This document shows positions 1 to 13,500 of a stretch of DNA of 64,000 nt, one piece after another; within the stretch, counting starts at the first letter, position 1, and each line of letters begins with the position of its first letter. This DNA is from Cepaea nemoralis (taxonomy: Eukaryota; Mollusca; Gastropoda; Stylommatophora; Helicidae), in the NCBI GenBank assembly GCA_014155875.1, contig JACEFZ010011380.1, forward strand, positions 494,001 through 558,000. The letters are read 5' to 3'. Below the pieces are notes generated by a model. The model saw nothing but the letters and a program-made list of their open reading frames with translations. It did no database searches and was not told where the DNA came from. A program made the position numbers and the translations under genes.

Positions 1-91
1 CCGAGGAATGCTTGAAGTCAAGAGGACTGACAGCGAAGTTCTTGCTCATCAGCTCATGACACAGGTTCACTTCATTTTTGTACAGCACAAT
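1..91 (-). CDS. RNF17: Exon 16 (partial): end of Tudor 4
   Basis: Acceptor CTTGTGTCCAG before ATTGTGCTG; phase 0 entry gives IVLYKNEVNLCHELMSKNFA, the closing strand and NLC..L...FA helix of an extended Tudor. The exon runs off the window edge. Confidence 0.85.
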   Translation of the reverse strand, partial: MVLYKNEVNLCHELMSKNFAVSPLDFKHSS

Positions 92-3000
92 CTGGACACA
101 AGATACACAGATATTTTGTGTGCGTGAGCCAAACCAAATATTTCATGGATGCTAACGTTTTGCTACTGCTGTCTGTGCCCTTGTATCTGTGTCTGTCTAT
201 CTATCAATCTGTCTGTCAATTAATCTATCTGTGACTGTTTACTGAGTGCCCAATTCTTAACCCTTTGAAAATGACCATTATAACTGTCTGTCTATCAATC
301 AGTTTGTCTGTCGATCAATCTGTCTGTGACTATTTAGTGAGTGCCCAATTCTTAACCCTTTGAAAGTAATGATCATCATATCTGTCTGTCGATCAATCTG
401 TCTATCTTCTGAGATAAACTGTCACAGATGTTAACTTACACAGATGGGCTGACTTAATTTATGGAGTAAATTATCATATTTGACTGGCTCACCACTCACA
501 CATATATTACTGGCTTACCACCCACACATGACACATTAAGGATAAAATATCACAAAGAATTGATTTGCCTTCAGGGATAAACTATCACAACCAACCACTT
601 TCCTGAAGAAATAAATGACCACACAATCCACATACCTTCAGCATAAATTACCAGATATCCACTTACCTTCACAATAAATTACCACACAAATCAATTAACT
701 TCAGAGACAAACTAGCACATACAATCCAATGATATTCAGAGACACACGACCCACTCACCTTCAGGGGTGAACTTTGATCGGCTTCAATAACAACTGCAAC
801 ACATTTCTGGTTCATAATCATCCTCCGAATGTGTTGCAGCACCACAGTTGGCCAGGTATCTGAAGGTGAAATTGGAGCAAGGTCATGCAGGACACAGTGG
901 TAGGCATAGGGATGCTCCTGGCCAAAGATCGGCAACATCTCACGAAGCTGGCTTGATCTGACCCAGTAAAAATTACCAAAGTCTACACAAAACACCTGTT
1001 AAAATAAGATTAAACACAAAATGAATACGCAAGTCAATATTTATGATGGGTGTTGAAAGTAATGCACCACATCGTTTTCCGCATCTAATAATGATATTCT
1101 TCTTTTGCGTTCATCCAGTTTTTTTTTTTTTATGTGATTGCGTTGTGCCTGTTTACAGCAAAGCTGTGTTCTTGCGCCGTTAGGCCAACACATCCGACTT
1201 CTGCGGGCATAATGATATTAGAAGCACAAAATTTTGCACACTTCAAATATGGCGATATGAATTGGAAACAAATAGGTATATTAAGCTCCTGCGGGAAGAA
1301 ACGTACTAAACACAAACACGTTGCACATACCTTACAAGGAGATCCATCGTATACCGGAATACAGGTGAAAATCCAAAATCAGAAGCAATCAATAAATATA
1401 TAAAATGAATGATAAAATAAAATACACACAAAAGTGTACAATACGACACACAGGACGGCCGACGTTTCGATTCTCAGAATCTTTGTCAAGGACAGGACAA
1501 CATAGATAGATAAACAATGAAATACAACAAAACAAAAAGCAAAAAGCACCACTAGACTGAAAGCAACGTGTTTGTGTTTAGTACGTTTCTTCTCGCAGGA
1601 GTTTAATATACCTATTTGTTTCCAATTCATATCGTTATATCCTGCTGCAGCCGCTGCTTTTTCTTCTATTCCATATCATTCAAATATGGTATATGCTGAT
1701 TGTGTGCATGAAATTGCAACCCAACCAGCCAAATAATATGGCTGCTGTAAACCGTTGAAATGGGGTTTTGTAGCAACTTAAGCTATAAGCAGCGAATTGT
1801 GATAGAATTTCTCATTGCAGAGAAGGAGACTGTTGTGAACATTGCCAAGAGGAGAGACAATCAATTTGCAAGTTTACAGTAATACACTGGAAAAAAACTC
1901 AAATAATAGTGTCACAGAGGTTGGCTGCACAAAAATTCAGGAGACTTGCTTTTCCTACACAATATTGCGCGCCCCTCACAAGTCTGGCAACACGGGAAGC
2001 AATCACTACATTGAGTTGTATTGTACTACCCCATCCACTCTATAGTCCCAATTTAGCACCCTCTGATTTTCATCTAACTGCTCCACTTAACCCTTTAACA
2101 GGCACAGCGCCTGATAGCGTTCGATGCGTTAAACAGGCGTAGCGCCCAATCGCGTCTTTGATGACTAGTCGTTTTAAAAATGCGATCTCTCGGTTTTCCG
2201 ACACTTCCGATCGCTACTTTCACTTTCGCCGATAGCTTGACAACGTGGCCGCCATTTGTAAACGCGCTACAATGACTTTGAACAGACTTTAACGGACTTT
2301 TTTTTGATAGTTTTCGGGATTTTTACGCTGTTTTTCAAAATGGATTTCGGCGATTCTTCAAGTGATAGCCGAGATTTCGCTCTGTTCAATTTAAATGACA
2401 TTAAAGAGCACGAAGTTGATTATTAATCGGAGCTAGATATCAGTGCAAAGCGTTACTTTGCATTAGCAGTCGTGAGTCGGACTTTAAAGAAAGTGATTAT
2501 GATTCTGAAAATGTGTTTGTAAATTACCGTATAGATGACGGAAAATCACAAACAACATGCCGTATTTCGTAAATATTTGTGTTCATATATGGATTACCGG
2601 CAACAATCACGTGAGTAACATATTCTGCATGCTTTTCCCTTCATTGTGTTGTTTATTTTACTAAAATCGGTTGACTAACACCTTATTTGTGATGTTTTTA
2701 CTAACGCGACCTGAAATTTTACCAAACCTGAAAAAATCTTGCCCGTTCAGGGCTAAAAAACGGACAAGCGTCTGCCCTGTAAAGGGTTAAAGATGCACTC
2801 TGTGGGACAAGGTTTGAAGATGGTGGAGTGATTCATGCAGCGAAGATATGGCTACATGATCAAGACAAAATCTGGTACGGGCAAAGAATAAATGCACTTG
2901 TTTCACGCTGGCATAAAGCCATACAAGTTTATGGGGATTACGTTGAATAATACTGATGTTTACACGACATATTCCAAGTATATTGTGTATAAATTTATCT

Positions 3001-4505
3001 TTTTGAATAAACAGCTTCTGAGAAAAGCAATGTGGTGCAACTTTCTGAATGTCCCTTGTACTTATTTTAATTTGAATTCTGAAACAGGTTAAGCACAAAG
3101 GAATTTTCACACCGGTTGAGAATCACTGTTCTAAAATGTTTGTCCTTTGATATCTTGACAAGCCTGGCTGCAGACTGTCGTCCGTGCCACTGCCAATCTA
3201 TCTAGCATTTTATCCCTGATGACCCGTCTCTAACCCCCAGAAAATGTCATCTGACATTGACACTACAGACTGTCGTTCGACATTGACATCACATCACTCA
3301 GGATATGCTCATCTGTGCACTATCTCCCTTACCTCAGACGTTGAAGAGTATCAATACCTATAGTTCTGTTACAGCAATACCACAAATAATTCTCAGATGA
3401 CTAAAAGTGTGACTACAAAGCAAGAGTCAGTTGTAGAGAGTGTATCAGACAGAATAGAATCACATAAGGTATCCTGTGTGTAAACAGAAAGATGTGTATA
3501 TGAGTATAAACAGAAAGATGTGTATATGTGTGTAGACAGAAAGATGTGTATGTGTATAAACAGAAAGATGTGTATATGTGTGTAAACAGAAAGATGTGTA
3601 TATGAGTATAAACAGAAAGATGTGTATATGTGTGTAGACAGAAAGATGTATATGAGAATAAACAGAAAGATGTGTATATGTGTGTAGACAGAAAGATGTG
3701 TATGTGTATAAACAGAAAGATGTGTATATGTGTGTAAACAGAAAGATGTGTATATGAGTATAAACAGAAAGATGTGTATATGTGTGTAGACAGAAAGATG
3801 TGTATGTGTATAAACAGAAAGATGTGTATGTGTGTGTAGACAGAAAGATGTGTATATGTGTGTAGACAGAAAGATGTGTATGTGTATAAACAGAAAGATG
3901 TGTATATGTGTGTAGACAGAAAGATGTGTATGTGTATAAACAGAAAGATGTGTATATGTGTGTAGACAGAAAGATGTGTATATGAGTATAAACAGAAAGA
4001 TGTGTATGTGTGTAAACAGAAAGATGTGTATATGTGTGTAGACAGAAAGATGTGTATGTGTATAAACAGAAAGATGTGTATATGTGTGTAGACAGAAAGA
4101 TGTGTATATGTGTGTAGACAGAAAGATGTGTATGTGTATAAACAGAAAGATGTGTATATGTGTGTAGACAGAAAGATGTGTATATGAGTATAAACAGAAA
4201 GATGTGTATATGTGTGTAAACAGAAAGATGTGTATATGTGTGTAGACAGAAAGATGTGTATGTGTATAAACAGAAAGATGTGTATATGTGTGTAGACAGA
4301 AAGATGTGTATATGTGTGTAGACAGAAAGATGTGTATATGTGTGTAGACAGAAAGATGTGTATATGTGTGTAAACAGAAAGATGTGTATATGTGTGTAGA
4401 CAGAAAGATGTGTATATGTGTGTAAACAGAAAGATGTGTATATGTGTGTAGACAGAAAGATGTGTATATGCACGTAGACAGAAAGATATGTATATGTGTG
4501 AAAGA

Positions 4506-4566
<61 letters not shown>

Positions 4567-7500
4567 AAGAAAGAGAGAGAGAGAGAGAAAGAGAGAGAAG
4601 AGAGAGAGAGAGAAAGAGAGAGAGAGAAAGAGAGAGTGGGGCAGCAAGCTTTGATAATAACAGCAGACATGAAGGAAACATGTGCCAACCTTGAACTTGT
4701 CGTCCTTAATCTCCAGTATCTTAGCTCTGCACCAAAAACCGTCTTCAGCAAACCATGCAATACACAACATCCCAACCTTCCATTCCATGTTGTCCACGCC
4801 AGGTACCTGCCAAATAAATTACCAATGTGTAGAGGCAATGGTTTTGTCACTGAACAGGATACAAATGTACATCTCTTGTAAAGAAAATATCAAAAGCTGG
4901 GTACACACTATGTCAACCCACTGGAGGTACCGTCCTCCACATGTGGAAGTAGACTGGGAACATGGGGCCAGCCTGACATGTGATGGGCTTAGTTTAGTTT
5001 AGTTTAGTCGATAGATCAACATCACGGCACACGGGTGCAATCCATAAGTGCTCCGTTCTCCTCCTAACTCAAACCTGAGTCTGGAGAAACTCAACTCAGT
5101 GCATGAACTCTGTAGCACCGGCGAGGATCCTGAAATACTTTGGGTAGATTTTTAACTCGAAATTTTGCCCAGGCAGCGCCGTTAGGCTACTCTTTTTCGA
5201 TTTCCAACTGCCAAGGGATTTTTTACGTGCACAACAATACACATGGGCGTCCGATCTCACTACCCAGAGACCAGGGGAAATTTTATTACTAGAAGTCCAC
5301 GAGAAAAGATCCCGGCAATGCCGGGGTCTGAACCCGGGACCTCCAGCACTCGAGGCGGACACCATACCTCGAGACCACGCAGCCCCCGTGATGGGCAGTG
5401 TGGTCAACATCATGCCAGCTGTGTTTACTTCCCCAAACATTTCCTGACAACTACATTCAGCTGGTTTGACCGGGGAAGCAAATCCCTGCCTCCTGGGGGA
5501 ATCGAACACACAAGCACCAGGCCGGCAGGCCAGCATTCCAGCCAATGCACTACCACAGAAGAACTGAAGAACACTACCACAGAAGAACCGCAAGCTTTAG
5601 AGCTGACGGTAAACTTTAGATCGAAGCACAAACGCAGCTGGAGAATTTTTTTTCTTAAAAGTCTTATGTGAATAATGTAAGGGGTGGGAGTTTTGTTTCA
5701 ATATCAAGGTGAAATAATAACAATATAAGTCTTTTATACGAGGCCATAGTGCAACAGGACATTGCGCTCACAATAACACCAGGACATTATGCTGACAATA
5801 ACAACAGGACATTACATTGACAATAACATCAGGACAATGGCACAAGTGCAATCTGACATCAGATTCCAGCTTTCGTCGCTCGCTATGGGATGGAAGGACT
5901 GACCCCATACCCCCCTGTGCACTCAGACATACAAACATGTGTTGGCCCTAACACTACAACATGTGTTGGCCCTAACACCACAAACATGTGATGGCCCTAA
6001 CAACCCATAGGAGGTTCTTGCTACGAGGCTTGTCTTCCAGTAAGGGGTGGGAAATTTGTTTCATAATCAGAGAGAATTAATAATAGAAGACTGCATTTAG
6101 AGACCACACATAAGGTAACCCTAAACCCATACTGCTCCATCTCCAACACCTACATCAGTAACCCTAAACCAGTACAGCTCCAATCTCCAACACAGGAGTA
6201 GATTTTATTCCATGGATACATATGACTACAACATGCTGTAACAGCCTGTAATCAGGGGAGACATTTTGCTGCACATCTACCTTATCACACAGTACATGAC
6301 ATCTGTTATTCCATACTGTATTACAGCTGTATCTTACCACATACTGTATTACAGCTGTATCTTGTTACATAGGATATCACCTCTCTAACTTATCACAAAG
6401 CTTGACGCTTAGAGGAAAGCGAGACGTGCATATAATCAGATTGCTACTGGTACTATTGGGATTGGAACTCTTCGCTGGCTTCTGAAGATGGGGACGGAGC
6501 GCTTATGGGAATGCCCCGAATGCTGTGATGTCGGTTCCTAGATCAATCAATCAAGTATAGCACTTCTCTAACTTATCACATAGTACAGCCCACCTCTAAC
6601 TGTAAAATCAACACTTGAGGTAATCCAGTCTGAGACAATTGCCAGTACTATCTGAACTAGGCAGCCAGCGTAAGGTCACCATACAGTGGATACCATCTCA
6701 CCCAGAAATGAGAGAGCTGATCAACTAGCCAAGGAAGGAGCAACAGACAACCTGATGTGCCAGTTACATACCACCAAAAGAAAACAATTATCAAATCAAT
6801 CAGAAAGCCACCAACACCAGCTTAAAATGATTAGCACTTTATGGACAGACCTGAACAAATCATTATTCTGCACCTCAGACCAGGACACAGTAGATTACGC
6901 AACCACATGTATACAAAATTCAAGATTGGTGAAACAGCCATGTGGACATGTGGATTGGCGTCGCAGATAGCAAATCACATATTACAAGAATGTACAAAAT
7001 GCAACATCAGACAAACCTTCTAACCGGGAAGGTTAACCCGGTCAACAAATGCCCGCAGAAGTCGGATGTGTCGGCCTAATGGCGCAAGAACGCAGCTCTG
7101 CTGTAAACAGGCACAACGCAATCACATCCGGAAAAAAAAACTCCGGATGAACGAAGAAGGAGAAGACAAACCTTCTGGCCTAGATAGACAACAGTGGAAG
7201 ATAAACTCTGTTGACCACAGAGTGAACTACACAAGACAGTGAAGTACATACAAAAGACAACATTTCAGTGAACAAAACAAAAAGAAGAAACATTAACTTA
7301 TAACAGAGCAAATGACACCTCTAACTGATCACAGTATATTATACCCTGTAACCATACGCATTCTTGCATAGAGTACTCACTAGTCCATATATTCTCTGCA
7401 GCTCATGGCTTAAGTGTTCACGTCTGTTTTCCCAAGCTTGCGGTTGCACATAAATACTCCCATCAGAACCAATGAATGTAGGAACCACTGTGATCTTAAC

Positions 7501-10500
7501 GTTCAGCTGAGGCAACGGGTACGGCGGCAGACTTAATGTGTCACCCTGGAATCAAAAACACAATATACAAACAATCAGTAAATACCATCTGGCATATACT
7601 AGTAGCAACCATGTCAGTATAACTTCAACTTCCTGACTGCAAGTTCAGAGTTCATGCTTTAACGGATGTTCTTGACAAGCCGCTTGCCATTCTGTGGAGA
7701 ATGGGTGGAAACATAGTGCAATGAAGCAGTCCCTCTAGACCAGGGGTTCTCAACCTTTTTTAGCCCGTGCCCCCGTTCACCACATTTTCAGAACGTCATC
7801 CCCCCCCCCCCCTCTTTTCGTATTTCCTACCTAAAAATTCGGCCAGTGCCCCCCTTCACCATATTTTCAGAACGTCACTCCCCCTTTCGTATTTCTTACC
7901 TAAAAATCCCGCCCACGCCCCTACACAGTATATGTAATAATGGAAGCTAAATTTAATAGCACATACTAAAACAAGTCTAGACGTCCACATAAAACATGAT
8001 TTGTGGTTCTACTTACTTTATAAATTGAATTTTAGAAGCGTGAGACATACAGAACCGTACAGTATAAAGGGAAAAACAATATCAAGTAATCGGTTCTTGT
8101 ATTAACACGATTTTGAAATAATATTAATTCCTCTGTCTCTGTGGTGAAGTGGTCAAGCCGTTTGACTCGTGCTCCGAAGGTTGTGGGTTCGATTCCGGGC
8201 CGCGTCCTTCGGTTTACGAGTTGAATGTTTCAGAGACTCCTGTGGGCCGTCGCTAAAAGCTACGGAGTTCGTGCTTTGTGCGACGCTTTCCGTGCTGCGG
8301 AAAGGGACCGAGCCATATGGGATAAAACCCGGTGCAATGAAGTCGACCCTGTCGACTTTTAAGCGACTTTTTATACTACACACAGATATATCTTTCTTTC
8401 TACACACACAGACATATCTTTCTGTCTACACACATACACAGACATCTCTGTCTATCTACACACAGGATACCTTGTGTGATTCTATTCTGTCCAATACACT
8501 CTCTACAACTGACTCTTGCTTTGTAGGCACACTTTTAGTCATCTGAGAATTATTTGTGTTATTGACGGGCAGTAAATTCTGGTTGAAGTCTCCAAGCTGT
8601 GGCTGGTCTTGGCTGTGACTTTCTGGCTGATGTTCATTCTGAAAATTAAACAATTCACATGACACTAGTACACATGACACTCGTACAAGACCATCAACAA
8701 TTATTTGTATAATCATTACTGCAAAACCAATCATAATTTCCCACATAGTAAGGATTGAATGTCATAAAACAAGACTAAAACAACATTTCAAAACACTGCC
8801 TTTCTTATCTTGTGCCTCTTGTACCTTGCGGTGTCGAAGTGAAACATAAACAGCGGGAGAGTGCCTATTTATGGGCTTCATATACCGAGATTCCCATGGA
8901 CTGTTATTCCCACCGTCCATCACTTACATGGTCAACCCCTTTGGTTCCATTTAGTCTGTACATCATTGCTTGTTGTGGTATACTGTTGATTGGTAGCCTA
9001 GTTATATGGCCAAACCATTAAACCTGCTGCTTTCTAGTGAAATCTAGCACTGCTATAACCCTCACTTTATTCCTGATGTAATCATTTCTGATTTTCTTTA
9101 CACTGACAATAAAAAATGTAAGCAGTGTACCACAGGATACCCCAACATTCACACATCAAAAGGTACACTGACAAGAAAATGTAATCATTTTGAGACTTTG
9201 CAGGGGTACACATACATTGGTGCCATCTTCACAACCAGCTGCAAACTGATACTGCTGACAAATGCCCTTGTTGCGGTGCAACCTCCTGGCGCTTGCACCA
9301 ATACTCGTTCCGTGTGTTATACAGAGGATATAATCCAGAGGAACAGAAAGAGTATGTGAAAGAAACAGCTACAAGACAACTACATCACACAGGCATGTAA
9401 GAAACAACTACATTACACAGGCATGTAAGAAACAACTACATCACACAGGCATGTAAGAAACAACTATACCACACAGACATGTAAGAAACAACTACATCAC
9501 ACAGGCATGTAAGAAACAACTACATTACACAGGCATGCAAGAAACAACTGCATCACACAGACTGTAAGAAACAACTATACCACACAGACATGCAAGACAT
9601 AACTACATCACAGTTCCAAATTGCTGTTTTATAGCCGGGCGCGCAGAGTTGGGGTGAGCGCCCAACCTTGCAAAATACCTCGCGGCATGTATATTCATCA
9701 CCTCTGGCAGTAAAAGTCCAACTCCTGGCCTTCACGTGGCAGAACTGTTTTAACTAACAGGAGAAGGGGCGGCGCCGTGTTTATGGCGCTGTAAAAAAAA
9801 AACCAAAATGCTCTATATATGTATGTATGAACATATATGTGCAGAAATGTATGTACATGCATACATATCTAAACTCGAGTGAGACCAGTCTACTCTAGTA
9901 AAGGAAAGGTGCTGTAGATGGAGGCAACCAGCCAGAAAGCGCACCACAGAAATCAATTACTGCAAAACATTATGGCGCTCGCCCAGCTTTGGACCCCCAG
10001 GCAAGTGCAGTGCCGGGCCATATGTCTCGAAAGGGTCCAACCAAAACAACTGGAGGTCCTCAGATGTTCTGTGTAGCCAAGGGACCTGAGAATAAAGCAT
10101 CTGGCCATACTAAACAAAGACTGAAAATAATGCACTGGAATGCGGAGAGAGTCCGCAACAAAACATAGAACTAGAAAACATCTTGGACCTAGAAAAAGTA
10201 AGTGTATATTGCTTGCAAGAAACTTACCTCAATGAAAACAGCCTTCAAAATCAGAGGCTACCAGTGTTACCGATCTGACAGAAAGGACAAGCGAAAGGGT
10301 GAGATACAGACTCTTGTATAAAATAACATCACTGCTTCCCAAATTGAAGTTTAGAAAATGGATGGGGCCGAGTATCAGACACTTAAACTTAAGATATAAA
10401 ATACAGATCCCGAAGAAGTCGGATCTGTCGGCCTAACGGCGCAAGAACGCAGCTCTGCTGTAAACAGGCACAATGCAATCACGTCCGGGAAAAAAAAAAC

Positions 10501-13500
10501 TCTGGATGAACGCAAAGAAGAAGAAGAAATACAGATCTATATCTAATCAATTACTACTGTCCAAGCACCGGACACACTACCATTAAAAGAAAAGATGATT
10601 GTGTGTGACGATTTCAACAGCCACTCACAGAGCTGGGGCTATGATCACATGGACCAGAGGGGAGACTGGAAGACTGCCAGGACGAGAATAGATTCATCTT
10701 GATTAACAAGTTGTCTGACCCACATACCTTCTACTCAAGACCATGGCACACAACTACACCTGACCTGGATTTTCACACACCAGACCTTGAGTGGAATATC
10801 AAACGAATTGTTGGGAAACAACTTGGTTGTAGTGACCACCAGCCACTCTTTATAACTAGAAAATAAACTTGTAAATGAAAGCAGCACCCTCTCGAGGTGG
10901 AATTACAAGAAAATCATATATATAACATATCTAGAAGAGGCCTTTCTCTCCTGGACCCAGTCGAGAGCGTGCTTCTTGCACAAGGCAATCTGCTCTTTCA
11001 ACCATGATATGAGTGTGAGCTTTAATCACTCTCACTGGTCCTTGACAGTGGTCATTAAAGAGAGGAAAAGTAGAACAGAAATAGAACTTCATCACCCGGG
11101 AAGGTTAACCCGGTCAACAAATGCCCGCAGAGGTTGGATGTGTCGGCCTAACGGCACAAGAACGCAGCTCTGCTGTAAACAGGCACAACGCAGTCACATC
11201 CGGAAAACAAAATCCGGATGAACGCAGAAGAAGAAGAAGAACTTCATCAAGGTTGTTCATTGTTGCGCCAGACTTAATTAGTGTGCATCAGGTCACATGT
11301 TCTTAACTCGAATGTCTGAAAACTTTTGTTTTGAAAGGATGTAAAAATGAATATCTGTTTAAAAAAAAATATACGATTATATTCAATTTTTAAAATTATT
11401 TCTTTTAAAATATAAGATCATATGCTGTATTTCAATCCACTCAGCTTGCCATTGAAAATTGTCCCATGTCCTATGCTTGGCCAGTGTGCTGTACAATAGA
11501 AACATCTCAGATGTACCAGTTAGGGTTTCAGACTAAGTACTGGATACAGGTCACCGTGTGAATAATATAATGTTCTAGAGACTGCCTGGCTGTCTCCGAC
11601 AGACTAGCCCAGGGAACTACTTACTGTGTAGATGAATCGCTGGAACAGGATGGGTCCAGGGCTATCAGGTGTTACTGGGTCAGACTCTTTCCTTGCCGGC
11701 ATGGCCAGCCCATTTCTGATGATCGCCTTCCGCATGGAGTGGTACTTCCGACTCTTTGGTTCAAAAGCAGTCTCAGGAATTTCCTCTTCCATGATGAGGT
11801 CAACGGGTAATCCCATCTCCGTGGGATCTCCCTCTTGTTTGATGTACAATTTTCTAAAGAGACGAAGTGAAGCAGGGGGTTTGAGCAGTTGTTGAAGATA
11901 TCCAAACTCAGAGTATTTAACATTTGATTAGTGCTACTGTGTAGATCACAAACATGAAGAATGACTGAATAGATTACTAATACAGTTACTTGCATATCCT
12001 TTACAGGATGTCGCAGTTAACCCAGGCATTTTGTGATTTATTGACAAGTTTACGTTCAGTAGTTTGCCACTGCTTCCTGAACACTGTTTTCTGAAAACCA
12101 ACGCAATGCCAAATCGCCCACAGCTGTATTTCGAACGCAGTATGCCGAGTTATGGATTCTGTCCGTTTACCCCTTTGCCCCAGGGCCAGCCCTAATAAAT
12201 TACCACACACAAAAAATGAACTGGTGCCTGCCTAGAACAGGAACAAAAGGGGATGTCAGAGTCACCAACGTGGAGCTCGCGGAGAAAACAGTCAGAGTCA
12301 CCTATCAGAGTTACTCTAAACATGAGCTTGATGTTACCAATAATGACCTGAAATACTCTAAAAATTAGCTTGATGTAAGGTATCTGTTGAGCTCATTGAC
12401 AAAGAGTTACACAGGAGCTTGGTCCCTTCATAAGGTCGAAGTATCTTATTGTCTGTGGTAAGGTTTTCGTTTACTTTAGTCCCTTGTCTTGATTTCTCCT
12501 TGTCATCTAAATAACCACATCTCACAAGCTTCAGTGTTTCTGTCACTGTCCATTCACTGCCCATATTTCTGCCACACTGTCCATTCACTGCCCATATTTC
12601 TGCCACACTATTCATTCACTGCCCATGTTTCTGCCACACTGTCCATTCACTGCCCATGTTTCTGCCACACTATTCATTCACTGCCCATGTTTCAGCCACA
12701 CTATTCATTCACTGCCCATGTTTCTGCCACTGTTCATTCACTGCCCATGTTTCTGCACCATACAATAGTGGAGATGAAATGAACACATGATGACAGTCAA
12801 TGGGAAGAAGTATATTTATCTCACCTGTCTTTCATCACAGTAGCCATGAACTCAATAGCCGTTTGTGACCACTTATTGACATCCATCGAACCAGCGGGTA
12901 GCAAGTTAGCCAGGTGACACCTATCACAGAAACAATACATATTGAATATGTCTGGATACTGACTAAATTAAATCATCTTCAACAAATTTGAAGCCTTGCA
13001 TTAATGATCTGATTTGATTCTCCTCATATTCCACTAGTGGTTATGGCTCTGTCGGCACCGGAGAGAATCACAGGGTGTCTATATTTCAGAATAATATTCT
13101 GATTTAATATTTTGGGTAGACTTTCTTTGAATAGTCCAGTAAGGGGTTGTGTTGGGAAGTTTTAAAGATGTGGTTTTACAGACTAGTGAGAAATTATGTA
13201 TGTGAAAGTTTCAGAGAGTGGTTTTACCGACTAGTGAGGGATTCTGTGTGTGGAAGTTTCAGAGAGTGGTTTTACAGACTAATGATGAGAACACCAAGAA
13301 AACTGTTCATATCTTAATACCATATTCTCATTTTTGATATACTTCAACACCCTATTCTCATTTTTATATTTACTTTTAACATATTATTATTATTACTACT
13401 GGTTCTCTTTAACACCCTATTCTCATATCTGATGTAACTTCCACTTCCTCATTTGCACTCAGATCGCCAAGTTAATGTCCTCAATAAAAGCAGCAGTCAG

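Larger units (their letters stand above)
9890..11275 (+). pseudogene. LINE 5' half: decayed AP endonuclease domain, with two SINE-like insertions
   Basis: The endonuclease can be followed across frames: LKIMHWNAESV, CLQETYLNENS, INYYCPSTG, DFNSHSQSWGY, TPDLDFHTPD, CSDHQPLF. These are the classic Asn, Glu, Asp and SDH motifs of LINE AP endonucleases. Copies C (10410-10526) and D (11095-11237) interrupt it. Confidence 0.85.

Noticed and set aside
2892..3092. 66-codon plus-strand frame
   Set aside because: Different frame of the mariner C-terminal region and its flank.
3393..4850. Long open frames across 3.4-4.8 kb (400-485 codons, His/Tyr/Ser rich)
   Set aside because: They are translations of the 22-26 bp minisatellite and the GA tract, open in all three minus-strand frames; only the Tudor piece at 4690-4806 is real.
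8141..8212. Functional tRNA gene
   Set aside because: A- and B-boxes are present, but the cloverleaf is imperfect and the sequence recurs with the same 150-bp body at three places: SINE heads.
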